Position numbers and translations under genes: made by a program
The notes under the pieces: generated by a model
Databases searched by the model: none
Told to the model about the DNA's origin: nothing
What the model saw: only the letters and a program-made list of their open reading frames with translations
Source of the DNA: Burkholderiaceae bacterium
Lineage (GTDB): Bacteria > Pseudomonadota > Gammaproteobacteria > Burkholderiales > Burkholderiaceae_C
Reading direction: 5' to 3'
NCBI GenBank assembly: GCA_024235855.1
Contig: JACKLN010000016.1
Span: forward strand, 1 to 45,620
DNA: 45,620 nucleotides
Shown: in pieces, positions 15,351-24,350 of the stretch
Layout of the letters: each line of letters starts with the position of its first letter
Position numbering within the stretch: position 1 is the stretch's first letter

Positions 15351-16463
15351 TCACCCCGCAGCCGTGTGGTGTGACGCAGGGGCGGGCGGTACGTCGCGCG
15401 GGAAGGTGACCACGTGGTCCACCGCGGGCCGGATGCCGATCCATTCGCCCACCGCGTGGTCGTGGTGCGACGGCACGTGGGCCATCACCTGCTCGCCGCT
15501 GGCCAGGCGCAGGGTGTAGAGGAACTCGGAACCGCGGAAGGCCTTGCGCTCGATCTGCGCCTTCACCGGGCTGGCGTCGTCGTGGATCACGTCGTCGGCG
15601 CGCAGCAGCAGGTCGCACTGGCCGTCGGGGTAGGCGTCGGGCAGCGGGCATTCGGCCGGGTCGTCGAGTTCGCCGAAGGGCGTGTGCACGCAGGGGCCAT
15701 GGGCGCAGGCCACGATCTCCGCCGGCGTGAACACGCCGTGGCCGATGAAGCGGGCGACGAAGCGCGTGGCCGGGCGGTGGTAGAGCGTGTAGGCGTCGCC
15801 CCACTGTTCCAGCCGGCCCTGGTGCATGACGCCGATGGCGTCGCCCAGCGCAAAGGCCTCCAGCTGATCGTGGGTGACGAACAGCGCCGTCGTGCCGCTG
15901 GCCTTGAGGATGGCGCGCAGTTCCTGCGCCAAGTGCTCGCGCAGATCCACGTCCAGGCTCGAGAAGGGCTCGTCCAGCAGCAGCAGGCGAGGCTCGGGCG
16001 CCAGCGCGCGCGCCAGCGCGATGCGCTGCTGCTGGCCGCCGCTGAGCTGGTGAGGCGCGCGTTTGGCCGCATGCGCCAGGCCCACCAGGTCCAGCATCTT
16101 CTGCACCCGCGCCTGGCGCTGCGCGCGCGGCAGGTGCGCCAGACCGAAGCCGATGTTGTCGGCCACGCTGAGGTGCGGGAACAGCGCGTAGTCCTGGAAC
16201 ACCATGCCGATGCGGCGGTCTTCCGGCGCCAGGTGCACGCCGCTGGCCGCGTCGTCCAGCGTGCGGCCCTCGACGACGATGCGGCCGCCGGCCGCGCGTT
16301 CCAGCCCCGCCACCGCGCGCAGCAGCGAGGTCTTGCCGCAGCCCGAGGGCCCGATCAGCACGCCGATCTCGCCGGCGGCGAGCCCGAAGCTGGCGCTGTC
16401 CACCGCCGGGCGGGCGTCCGCCCCGCCGTAGCGCACCGTCACCGACTCGACCTGCAGGAACAT
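15351..16463 (-). CDS. ABC transporter ATP-binding protein, Fe3+/spermidine type (FbpC-like)
   Basis: This 370-residue nucleotide-binding subunit is complete. It has Walker A GPSGCGKT (38-45), a Q-loop glutamine at 90, signature LSGGQQQ (140-146), Walker B LLLLDEP (160-166) and the switch histidine H198 (VTHDQ). The C-terminal 130 residues form a TOBE-like regulatory domain, as in FbpC, PotA and CysA. It stands divergent from a fused permease gene with 70 bases between starts, and a Fur-like site lies in that gap. No substrate-binding protein gene is within the window. Ferric iron is the likeliest substrate given the permease type and the site. Thiamine or phosphonate import cannot be excluded. 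Confidence 0.92.
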   Translation of the reverse strand: MFLQVESVTVRYGGADARPAVDSASFGLAAGEIGVLIGPSGCGKTSLLRAVAGLERAAGGRIVVEGRTLDDAASGVHLAPEDRRIGMVFQDYALFPHLSVADNIGFGLAHLPRAQRQARVQKMLDLVGLAHAAKRAPHQLSGGQQQRIALARALAPEPRLLLLDEPFSSLDVDLREHLAQELRAILKASGTTALFVTHDQLEAFALGDAIGVMHQGRLEQWGDAYTLYHRPATRFVARFIGHGVFTPAEIVACAHGPCVHTPFGELDDPAECPLPDAYPDGQCDLLLRADDVIHDDASPVKAQIERKAFRGSEFLYTLRLASGEQVMAHVPSHHDHAVGEWIGIRPAVDHVVTFPRDVPPAPASHHTAAG

Positions 16464-16488
16464 CGCCCTATCATAGCGACTGCGCCGG

Positions 16489-16507
16489 AATGAAAACGGT
16501 TCGCATC
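16489..16507. promoter_or_regulatory. Fur-box-like site between the ABC ATPase and permease genes
   Basis: AATGAAAACGGTTCGCATC differs at only a few positions from AATGATAACGATTCTCATT-type Fur boxes. It sits in the middle of the 70-base divergent region. On the reverse strand a TATGAT -10-like element (16475-16470) follows closely, so binding would block the ATPase promoter. No alignment score was computed. Confidence 0.45.
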
Positions 16508-16533
16508 ACTGTTGCCGACCCCTGCCGTTTGCC

Positions 16534-18156
16534 GTGCGCCACCTGCTGACCCTGCTGTGCCTGCTGCTCGCCCTGCCCGTGGCCGGCGTGCTGGCCGCCT
16601 GGCTGGGCCTGGACGCCCGGGCGCTGGACACGCTGGTGCACCAGGCCACCACCGTGCTCCCGGGCTACGTGCGCCAGTCCACGCTCCTGACCGTGGGCGT
16701 GGCGCTGGGCGTGATGGCGCTGGGCACGGCCACCGCTGCGGCCGTGACGCTGTTCGACTTCCCGGGCCGCCGGATCTTCGAGTGGGCCCTGCTGCTGCCG
16801 CTGGCCATGCCGGCCTACGTGCTGGCCTACGCGATGACCGACGCCCTGCAGCCCAGCGGTCTGCTGCAGAGCTGGCTGCGCGCGCAGACCGGCGCCACCG
16901 GGGCGCTGTGGCCCGACGTGCGCAGCCTGGGCGGCGCGGTGGGGCTCTTCGTGCTGACGCTCTACCCCTACGTCTACCTGCTGGCGCGCGCGGCCCTGGG
17001 CGAACGGGCGGCGCAGCTGCTCGAGGCCGCGCGGCTGCTGGGCGCCGGCTTGCGGCGGCGCATCGTGGCCGTGGCGCTGCCGCTGGCGCGCCCGGCCATC
17101 ACCGCCGGTGTGGCGTTGGCGGTGATGGAGACGCTGGCCGACTACGGCGTGGGCGCCTACTTTGGCCTGACGACGTTTTCCACCGGCATCTTCAAGGCCT
17201 GGCTGGTGATGGACGACCGCGTGGCCGCGGCGCAGCTGGCGTCGCTGCTGCTGGCCGTGGTGGCGGGCCTGCTGTGGGTGGAGAAGCGGGCGCAGCGCCG
17301 GCTGCGCTTCGGCACCAGCCGCCAGGGGGGTGGTGCAGCCGAGGCGCAGCCGCTGCGCCTGCGCGGCCGCGCCGCGGGTGTGGCGATCACGTTCTGCGCG
17401 CTGCCGGTGCTGCTGGGCTTCGTGCTGCCGGTGGGCTGGCTGCTGTGGATGCTGGCGCAGGAGGTGCGCTACGCCGAGTTCGGCCTGCCGCTGGACCGCT
17501 TTGCCGGCTGGGCCTGGGCCAGCTTCCGCCTGGCCGCCATGGCCGCGCTGCTGGCCACGGCGCTGGCGCTGGCGCTGGGTTTCGCGCTGCGGCCGGTGGG
17601 TGGTGCGCGGCGCGGCCTGCTCGTGCCGGCGGCCGGCCTGCTGTCGCTGGGCTACGCGGTGCCGGGCACGGTGCTGGCGGTGGGCGTGCTGGCGCCGGTG
17701 GGCCTGATCCAGGCCACCTGGCCCGGTGCGCCGGCCACGGCGCTGGTCACCGGCACGGTGTTCGGCGTGATGGCGGCCTACCTGTCGCGCTTCTCGGCCG
17801 TGGCCCTGCAGTCGGTGCAGGCCGGTTATGCCCGCATCAGCCCCAACGTCGACGAGACCGCGCGCCTGCTCGGCGCCGGCCGCTGGCGTGTCTTCGGCCG
17901 CCTGCACCTGCCGTTGCTGCGCCGCTCGGCGCTGGCCGCCGGGCTGCTGGTGTTCGTGGACGTGATGAAGGAACTGCCGGCCACGCTGATGCTGCGGCCC
18001 TTTGGCAGCGACACGCTGGCGGTCGTGGCCCACAACTTCGCGCGTGACGAGCGCCTGGGCGAGGCCGCGCTGCCGTCGCTGGCCATCGTGGCGGTGGGGC
18101 TGATCCCGGTGCTGCTGCTGTCGGCGGCGATGCGGGGGGAGCGGGGCGGCGACTGA
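16534..18156 (+). CDS. ABC transporter permease, Fe3+ type (FbpB-like, two fused domains)
   Basis: This 540-residue inner-membrane protein has about 12 hydrophobic segments arranged as two BPD_transp_1 domains (roughly residues 50-260 and 330-530). Each domain carries an EAA-like loop for the ATPase: EAARLLGAGLRRR near residue 166 and DETARLLGAGRWR near 440. Such fused permeases are typical of ferric-iron (FbpB/SfuB/CysTW-related) importers. The start is a GTG at 16534, inferred from the first hydrophobic segment, with no strong ribosome-binding site. A periplasmic receptor is needed for function but is not nearby. The tRNA-Arg gene follows on the other strand. Confidence 0.92.
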   Translation: MRHLLTLLCLLLALPVAGVLAAWLGLDARALDTLVHQATTVLPGYVRQSTLLTVGVALGVMALGTATAAAVTLFDFPGRRIFEWALLLPLAMPAYVLAYAMTDALQPSGLLQSWLRAQTGATGALWPDVRSLGGAVGLFVLTLYPYVYLLARAALGERAAQLLEAARLLGAGLRRRIVAVALPLARPAITAGVALAVMETLADYGVGAYFGLTTFSTGIFKAWLVMDDRVAAAQLASLLLAVVAGLLWVEKRAQRRLRFGTSRQGGGAAEAQPLRLRGRAAGVAITFCALPVLLGFVLPVGWLLWMLAQEVRYAEFGLPLDRFAGWAWASFRLAAMAALLATALALALGFALRPVGGARRGLLVPAAGLLSLGYAVPGTVLAVGVLAPVGLIQATWPGAPATALVTGTVFGVMAAYLSRFSAVALQSVQAGYARISPNVDETARLLGAGRWRVFGRLHLPLLRRSALAAGLLVFVDVMKELPATLMLRPFGSDTLAVVAHNFARDERLGEAALPSLAIVAVGLIPVLLLSAAMRGERGGD

Positions 18157-18175
18157 GGCTGGACGGGACCCGTTG

Positions 18176-18250
18176 TGGTCCCTCCGACAGGAATCGAACC
18201 TGTATTTGCCGCTTAGGAGGCGGCCGTTCTATCCATTGAACTACGGAGAG
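18176..18250 (-). tRNA. tRNA-Arg (anticodon CCU)
   Basis: On the reverse strand the 75-base gene folds as a full cloverleaf. The acceptor stem is CTCTCCG with CGGAGGG, the D stem is GTTC/GAAC, and the anticodon stem is GCCGC/GCGGC. The loop CTCCTAA gives anticodon CCT, reading AGG. The T arm is ACAGG-TTCGATT-CCTGT, and an encoded CCA ends the gene at 18176. AGG is a rare codon in such GC-rich genomes. It lies between the ABC permease and tamB. No integrase or repeated tRNA end was seen, so there is no sign of an island inserted here. Confidence 0.96.
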
Positions 18251-18291
18251 GACAGGGCCGGAATTCTCTCACGCCACCCTGGGCGCACCGG

Positions 18292-21200
18292 TCAGGGCAC
18301 CCGCCACACCCAGATCGCGTCCAGCGCGTTCTCGGCGCCGGACTGCGCGCGCAGCGTGAAGCGCTGGGCCACGCGGTAGATCAGCTGCCAGGTGCCCACG
18401 GTGGCGTTGACGCCGCGTTCGTAGCCGACGTACCAGCGCCGCGAGAGCTGCTTGCCGACGCTCACAACGGTCTCGCTGGCGCCAGCGTCGTCCTCCTCCT
18501 GGCGCAGCGAGAACTCGTCCAGACCCAGGTTGCGCATCAGGGCATCGGTGGGGGTCTCGCCTTCACCGGCCAGCAGCGCCACGGCCGCGCGCTGCAGCAG
18601 CGCGGTGTCGGCCCGGCCCAGCCCGGCCGGGTCGCGGCCCAGCACCAGCCAGGAGAGTTTGTCGGTCTCGCTGAGCTCGGGGTTGGAGTACAGGCGCACG
18701 CGCGGGGACTGCACGTTGCCGGTGATGGCCACGCCGACCTCGATGTCGAGGTTGGGCCGCAGCGCCAGCACGTCCAGGCGCGGGTTGGCGGCATCGCCGG
18801 AGAAGGCGAGTTCGCCGCGGCGGATCTCCAGCTTCTGCGCATACGCCGCGTAGGTGCCGTCGACGGCGTTGACGGTGCCGGTCACCGCCAGTCGACCAGC
18901 GGGGGCGGTGATCTTCAGGCGCCCGGCGAGCCGCGTGTCCAGGCCGCGGCCGCGCACCTGCAGGCGCGAGCCGAGGTCGACGTCCACCGCCACGTCGGTG
19001 CGCCGGTTGCGCGGCGGCGGCGCGGCCTGCTCGGTGTCGGTCTCGGTGGCGCCGGCGCGCCGGATCACGACATCGTCGTCCAGGCTCGGGGCATCGCCTC
19101 GGCTGGCATCGAACAGGCCCTCGTCGACAGTGAAGCCGCCGCGCAGCGTCAGGTCCTGCGGCGCCAGGGTCAATGTGGCTTCCCCGCTGGCGATCAGGCG
19201 GCGGTCGATGCGTGAGAGCAGCTGCAGGCGGTCGGCGCGCAGGGCGAGTTCGGCGCGCGGGTCGGCACCCAGCGTGGCCCCGCCCGTGAGCGTCAGGCTG
19301 CCGTCCCCGCCACGCAGCACGAAGCGCTCCACCGTGGCGCGCTCGCCTTCCAGCCGCAGACGGATCTGGCCGTCACGCACGTGCACGCCCTGCAGCAGGT
19401 TGCGCACGCCCAGGTCGTCGCCACGCAGTTCGCCACGCAGTTCCGGCGCGCCGACGCGGCCCCCGATTCGGGCGTCGGCGGTCAGCGAACCCTGCAGCCG
19501 CCAGCCCGGCGGCACCCAGGCACCCCAGACGCCGAGGTTGGCCACCCGGCCGAGCACGGCGCCGTCCAGCCGGTCGCCGGCGCCCGGCCAGCGGGCCGCC
19601 GCGGTGCTGTAGACCTGCTGCACGCCGCCCAGTTCGCCCAGCGTGCGGCCGGCCAGGGCCTGAGTGAAGGTCCAGGTGCCGTCCTGGGCCTGCAGGCCCA
19701 GACGCATGTCGCTGAGGCCGAAGGGGATGCTGAGCTCATCGGACTCGCGCACGCCGAGGTCACCGCCCTCGCGTTCGATCACGGCATCGATGCGCGTGGC
19801 CGCGCCCAGTTCGACGTCCAGGCGTCCACCGACGCGCAGGTTGCCTTCCCAGCCCATGTCCGGCTGCCAGCGCGCCAGCAGCGGCGCCACGGCAAAGCCT
19901 TCCAGCCGCGCCTTCAGCGTCAGCCGGTCGCCGGCGAGGCGCACGTCGTCCCACGCCAGCGTGAAGGTGTCGGCCACGCGCAGCTGGCCGGCATCGGCAT
20001 GCAGCTGCTGCAAGGCGCCGCTGGCGTCGAAGCTGAGGTCGGCGCGCAGCGGCCCGCTGTCGAGCCAGTCGCGTGGCGGGCTGCCGGCCAGCACCGGCCG
20101 GCCGTCCCAGGGGCCTGCTGTCAGCGTCGACAGGCCACCCTGCCAACGCCAGGTCTCGGCCTCGCGGGCCAGCTGGCCGTCGGCGCGCAGGCCCCAGCGC
20201 ATGCCGCGGGCCGGGGCCAGGCCCAGGCTGCGGCTCACCGAGTCCGGCGGCAGCAGCGGCAGCGCCGCGTCCACCGTCAGGCGGTGGGCCGCCGGCGTGC
20301 CGTCCAGGCGGGCGTTGAGCACCGCCAGCGTCTGCTGCTGCCACTGCACACGGGTGGCCTGCACCGTCAGTTGCAGCGGCGTCTGCAGGTCGCTGCCTGC
20401 TGACCAGCGCAGCGCGGCCTGGGCCACCTGCAGCGGCCCGGCGCGCACGGCCTGCACGTCGAACTGGCCTTCGCCCTGCAGCGTGGGCCAACGCCCCTGG
20501 ACGCGGGTCTGGCCCCGCACCTGACCCGCTTGCGGCAGGCCCGACAAGGCCGGATGCAGCGTGGCCAGCGGTGCCAGCGTGGCCAGGTCCGGGGCGTCGA
20601 CCTCCAGGGTCCAGCGGTCGTCGTCACCGCGGCGGTCGAGCCGGCCCTGGGCCGAGAGGCGGTTGCCACCGGCGGTCACGGCGAGCTCCAGGTCGGCGCC
20701 GGCGCCGAGCTCGATCCGCCCGCCGACCGGCACGCCGGCGAGCAGTGATTCGTCGAGTCGGACCGAGGCGGTGCCACCGATGCGGCGCCAGTCGATCTGC
20801 CCGTTACGGGGGGCGGGCAGTTGCAGCGCGGTGTCCACCCGGCCGTTCAGCCGGTGCGGCCCGCGTTGCCACCCGGGTCCGAAGCTGGTGGCGAGGCCAG
20901 GCCACAGGGCCGCCGGGTCCAGCCGGTCCAGGGTGAGCTGGCTGCCCACGCGCCAGCCGCCGCCGGCCTGCTGCAGGCGCAGACCACCGCGGGCTTCGGC
21001 CGCATCGGCGCGCGCCAGCAGTTGGTCGACCTGCCACTGCCCCGGCGCCGCACGCACCTGGGCCTGCAGCCGTACCGGCGCCGGCGATTCGGCGTACCGG
21101 CCCTGCAGCGACAGGGCGGCCTCGGCCCGCCACGGTTCGGCAGGTGCGGCGGCCGCCGGGTCGGGCGACGGCAGGTGCTCGAGGGTCAGGCCCACGGCAC

Positions 21201-22413
21201 CGTCGACCCGCCAGGCCGGGGTTCGGCCGTCCAGCGATTGCGGCTGCAGCGCTGCGGCCTGCAGTTCCAGCGTCAGCGTGTGGTCTTCCCAAAGGCCGCT
21301 GCCGTCGATGCGCCCCTCGCCGTCCAGCGCCAGGCTCAGCGTGTCGAGTTGCAGACGGCCGGGCCGTTCCAGGCGGGTCGTGACGTCGGCGCGTGCACTG
21401 CGCACGGGCAGACGGCCCTCGTTCCAGCGGCCGGGCTGGCGGTTGTCGATGCGGATGCGGGCCTGCAGCGGCCGGTCGGCCGCCGGTTCGACCAACTCGG
21501 CCTGGGCGTCGAGCCGGGTCTGCGGCCAGCGGGCGTCCAGCCGCGACAGGTCCAGCGCCTGCGCCTGCAGGCGCAGGGCGGTCAGCGGGAAGGCGGCGAA
21601 CGGGGCGAGGCGCGCGTCCACGGTGGCCTGCGCCGCGTCGTCCAGGCCGCGCAGGGTGCCGCTGACCGCGGGTTCGGCCAGGGGGCCGGTGGCGGCGAGG
21701 TCGGCCTGCCAGCCCTGGGGCGCGCCGGGGGCCGATCGCGCCTGCAGGCGCATGTCCAGCGGCAGCGGGCCGTCGCTGTCGATCACCAGCGTGGCGCTGG
21801 CCTCGCCACCCGACCAGCGCAATTGCAGGCCGTCGATGCGGTGGCGCGCGCCGGCATCGTCGCCCAGGTGCAGCCGGGCCTGCAGGCCCAGCACCGGGGG
21901 TGCCGTGCCGATCTGCAGGGTCTCCACCCGCACCGGTGCCTGCACGGCGACCGGCAGGCGCAGGCTGGTGGGGGGGGCGGCGGGCGGCGCGGGTTCGGTC
22001 GCGGCGGCCGGCTGCCACTGCACGCGTTCGGCGCGCAGGCCCTCCCAGGCGATGGCCAGCCACTGGCGGGGCGCCGGCCGCCACTGCCACTGCAGGCCGC
22101 GGGCCTGCAGGTCCTGGATGACCAGCTGGCCGGCGGCGCCCTGCCACTGCAGCTGGCGCGCCGAGAAATCGGGGCCGAGCAAGGCGCCTTGCGGGTCGTC
22201 CACCGTCAGCCCCGGCACCTGCCGCAGCAGCCACGCCGTGCCCGCATCGCTGCGCAGCAGCCACGCCGCGGTGCCCGCACCGACGGCGACCAGCGCCGCG
22301 GCCAGCGCCACGGCGCCACCCGTGGCCAGGGCCAGTCGACGCGGCCAGCGGCGCAGCGGCCGGGCGGCGGTCTCGGCATCGGGCCTGAGGTCGGGCGCGG
22401 TCAGATCGGCCAT
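18292..22413 (-). CDS. tamB: Translocation and assembly module subunit TamB
   Basis: This very large protein of 1373 residues has one N-terminal transmembrane helix (about residues 27-52) and otherwise beta-rich repeats typical of AsmA-like TamB. The C-terminal DUF490 domain is recognisable by the region around LVLGRDPAGLGRADTALLQR, GKQLSRRWYVGYERG, and the ending with SGAENALDAIWVWRV. TamB spans the periplasm as a groove-shaped bridge that carries lipids or outer-membrane protein precursors, working with TamA. Its ATG overlaps the tamA stop (TGATG), so the two are translated together. The length agrees with TamB of other Gram-negative bacteria (about 1250-1400). Confidence 0.94.
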   Translation of the reverse strand: MADLTAPDLRPDAETAARPLRRWPRRLALATGGAVALAAALVAVGAGTAAWLLRSDAGTAWLLRQVPGLTVDDPQGALLGPDFSARQLQWQGAAGQLVIQDLQARGLQWQWRPAPRQWLAIAWEGLRAERVQWQPAAATEPAPPAAPPTSLRLPVAVQAPVRVETLQIGTAPPVLGLQARLHLGDDAGARHRIDGLQLRWSGGEASATLVIDSDGPLPLDMRLQARSAPGAPQGWQADLAATGPLAEPAVSGTLRGLDDAAQATVDARLAPFAAFPLTALRLQAQALDLSRLDARWPQTRLDAQAELVEPAADRPLQARIRIDNRQPGRWNEGRLPVRSARADVTTRLERPGRLQLDTLSLALDGEGRIDGSGLWEDHTLTLELQAAALQPQSLDGRTPAWRVDGAVGLTLEHLPSPDPAAAAPAEPWRAEAALSLQGRYAESPAPVRLQAQVRAAPGQWQVDQLLARADAAEARGGLRLQQAGGGWRVGSQLTLDRLDPAALWPGLATSFGPGWQRGPHRLNGRVDTALQLPAPRNGQIDWRRIGGTASVRLDESLLAGVPVGGRIELGAGADLELAVTAGGNRLSAQGRLDRRGDDDRWTLEVDAPDLATLAPLATLHPALSGLPQAGQVRGQTRVQGRWPTLQGEGQFDVQAVRAGPLQVAQAALRWSAGSDLQTPLQLTVQATRVQWQQQTLAVLNARLDGTPAAHRLTVDAALPLLPPDSVSRSLGLAPARGMRWGLRADGQLAREAETWRWQGGLSTLTAGPWDGRPVLAGSPPRDWLDSGPLRADLSFDASGALQQLHADAGQLRVADTFTLAWDDVRLAGDRLTLKARLEGFAVAPLLARWQPDMGWEGNLRVGGRLDVELGAATRIDAVIEREGGDLGVRESDELSIPFGLSDMRLGLQAQDGTWTFTQALAGRTLGELGGVQQVYSTAAARWPGAGDRLDGAVLGRVANLGVWGAWVPPGWRLQGSLTADARIGGRVGAPELRGELRGDDLGVRNLLQGVHVRDGQIRLRLEGERATVERFVLRGGDGSLTLTGGATLGADPRAELALRADRLQLLSRIDRRLIASGEATLTLAPQDLTLRGGFTVDEGLFDASRGDAPSLDDDVVIRRAGATETDTEQAAPPPRNRRTDVAVDVDLGSRLQVRGRGLDTRLAGRLKITAPAGRLAVTGTVNAVDGTYAAYAQKLEIRRGELAFSGDAANPRLDVLALRPNLDIEVGVAITGNVQSPRVRLYSNPELSETDKLSWLVLGRDPAGLGRADTALLQRAAVALLAGEGETPTDALMRNLGLDEFSLRQEEDDAGASETVVSVGKQLSRRWYVGYERGVNATVGTWQLIYRVAQRFTLRAQSGAENALDAIWVWRVP

Positions 22414-24350
22414 CAGAAGGTGACCCCGACGCTGAAGTGCAGCCGCGACTTGCGCAGCTCCCGGCCATAGGCCCAGTCCAGCTTCAGCGGGCCGACCGGG
22501 CTGCGCCAGCGCACGCCGACGCCGGCGCCGACCGCCGGCGTGAGGTGGCCGAAGTCGTTGGCCGCGTTGCCGGCGTCGACGAAGACCGCGCCCCACACCG
22601 ACGGCAGCCGGCGCGACACCGGCCGGGCGAGCTCGAGGCTGACGGTGGCCAGCGCATCGGCGCTGTCGACGGCACCGTCGACCACCGGCCCCAGGCTGCG
22701 GTAGGCGTAGCCACGCACGGAGTCGTCGCCGCCGGCGCGGAACTGCTGCGAGTCAGGCACGGCCACGCCGTCGGGCCGGAAGACCTGGCCGAGTTCCAGC
22801 CGTGCCTGCGCGTACCAGTCGGCGGGCAGCGGCTGGTACAGCGTCAGCCGGCCGTAGGCGCGTGAGAACCAGCCGCTGGCGCTGTCGCTGCCATGCGCGC
22901 GGCCGACCCCGCCCTGCAGCGACAGGCTCCAGCCACGCGTGGGCAACAGCGGGTCGTCGAGCCGGCGCCAGACGCCGTGCAGGTTGCCGGAGATGGCCAG
23001 CTCGGTGCTGTCCGACGCAGCGCCGCGCTGGACCTGGTTGCGCCGTGACGAGCGTTCCGCCTCGACGAAGAGCAGGCGATCGGTGCGCGCCGTGTTCTGC
23101 GCGCGGCCGGCCCGCAGGCGCTGCGAGAGCACGATGTCGTCGTCGCTTTCCAGGCGCTCGACCGCGCCGCCGACCAGCCAGCGCCACAGGCGCTCGCCGG
23201 GGTGGGTGCTGATCTCGCCGTCCCAGGCCTGGCGCAGCCGCGCCCATTCGACCTTGTTGCGCGACACCAGCGGCCAGCCGAACAGCCGCCGGTGCAGGTG
23301 TTCGGCCGATGCGCGCGGGCCGACCGTGGCGCTGTAGCCCAGGCCCAGCGTCCACACCTGGCGCGGTGCCTCGCCCAGGCGCACGCGCACCGGCGCCGCA
23401 TCCGCCGTCTGCGGGTCGGGGTCGAAGCCGACGTCGATCTGGTCGTACAGGCCGGCCTGGCGAAGGCGATCCTGGAAGTCGAGCAGCAGCGCCTGCGTCA
23501 GCGGCTGGCCGGGCCGGAAGCCGGCGATGTGCTGCACGGTCGAGGCCTCGTGGTGCTGCAGGCCCTCGATCTGCAGCGGGCCGGCACGGAACAGCGGCCC
23601 GCTGTCGGCGACGACGAACAGGCGGGCCGAGGCGTCCTCAGGGGCCACCTCGGCGGCCGTGCCCAGCCAGCTGGCCGCGGCATAGCCCGCATCGCGCAGC
23701 CCGGCCAGCAGGCCGGCCTTGGCCGCGCTCCAGTCGCCGTTGCGGAAGGCGGAGCCGCGGGGCATCGGCCAGCCGCTGCGCAGGCCCTGCAGCACCGCGC
23801 GGGCCACCGGGTCGCCCTGGTCGGCGGCCTCGGCGGCGGCGCCGACGATGTCGATGTCCACCCGCCCGACCCGGGTCTGGCGCCCGGGGTCGACGATCAC
23901 GCGGATGCGGTCGCCGTCGCGGACCAGGCGCACCGTGGGGTCGAAAAAGCCTTCGGTCTGCAGCAGGGTGCGCGCCTGGGCCGGCGTGGCGTCGAGCAGG
24001 CGGGAGAGCTCGGCCTCGGGCACCATCTCGTCGCCAGCCAGCGCCGGCAGGCGAGCGATGTCCAGGTGCTGCTGCAGCAGGGCAGCCAGGTTGCCCGGCG
24101 CCTCCACGCGCACCCGCCAGCGCACGCCCACGGTCTCGGCGCCGTCGGCCGTGGTCGTGGTGGTCGTGGTGGTCGTGTTGGATCCCTGATCGGCCGCCGG
24201 CGGCGGGGCGTCGGCCGGCATCAGCGCGGCGCAGCCGCCCAGCACCAGAGGAGCCACCAGCGCGGCCCATGCCGCCAGCGTCGTGCGCCAGGCAGCCAGC
24301 CAGCGCTGCGTCAGCGCACGGCGGGCTGCCGCGCGCGCCGGGCCGGTCAT
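22413..24350 (-). CDS. tamA: Outer-membrane assembly factor TamA (Omp85/BamA family)
   Basis: This 645-residue protein has an N-terminal export signal, POTRA-type repeats (about residues 75-330) and a C-terminal 16-strand barrel (about 335-645) that ends in phenylalanine (SVGVTF), the Omp85 sorting mark. The barrel contains the VRGYAYRSLGP motif, equivalent to the VRGF/Y loop that folds into the pore. The signal ends in LVLGGC with C40, a lipobox, so the mature protein may be lipidated. This is unusual for proteobacterial TamA. A run of nine threonines follows at about residues 60-68. Its ATG overlaps the stop of the VWA gene (ATGA), and it overlaps tamB at the other end. It works with TamB in outer-membrane biogenesis. 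Confidence 0.92.
   Translation of the reverse strand: MTGPARAAARRALTQRWLAAWRTTLAAWAALVAPLVLGGCAALMPADAPPPAADQGSNTTTTTTTTTADGAETVGVRWRVRVEAPGNLAALLQQHLDIARLPALAGDEMVPEAELSRLLDATPAQARTLLQTEGFFDPTVRLVRDGDRIRVIVDPGRQTRVGRVDIDIVGAAAEAADQGDPVARAVLQGLRSGWPMPRGSAFRNGDWSAAKAGLLAGLRDAGYAAASWLGTAAEVAPEDASARLFVVADSGPLFRAGPLQIEGLQHHEASTVQHIAGFRPGQPLTQALLLDFQDRLRQAGLYDQIDVGFDPDPQTADAAPVRVRLGEAPRQVWTLGLGYSATVGPRASAEHLHRRLFGWPLVSRNKVEWARLRQAWDGEISTHPGERLWRWLVGGAVERLESDDDIVLSQRLRAGRAQNTARTDRLLFVEAERSSRRNQVQRGAASDSTELAISGNLHGVWRRLDDPLLPTRGWSLSLQGGVGRAHGSDSASGWFSRAYGRLTLYQPLPADWYAQARLELGQVFRPDGVAVPDSQQFRAGGDDSVRGYAYRSLGPVVDGAVDSADALATVSLELARPVSRRLPSVWGAVFVDAGNAANDFGHLTPAVGAGVGVRWRSPVGPLKLDWAYGRELRKSRLHFSVGVTF
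24150..24176 (-). repeat. In-frame tandem repeat coding for nine threonines in tamA
   Basis: Read on the reverse strand, the unit ACGACCACC occurs about three times in 27 bases, giving (Thr)9 between the lipobox region and the first POTRA repeat. Loss or gain of a unit would keep the frame and only change linker length. Confidence 0.7.

Noticed and set aside
18176..18250. tRNA-Arg as an integration site of a genomic island
   Set aside because: There is no integrase, no repeated tRNA 3' end and no change in base composition nearby.
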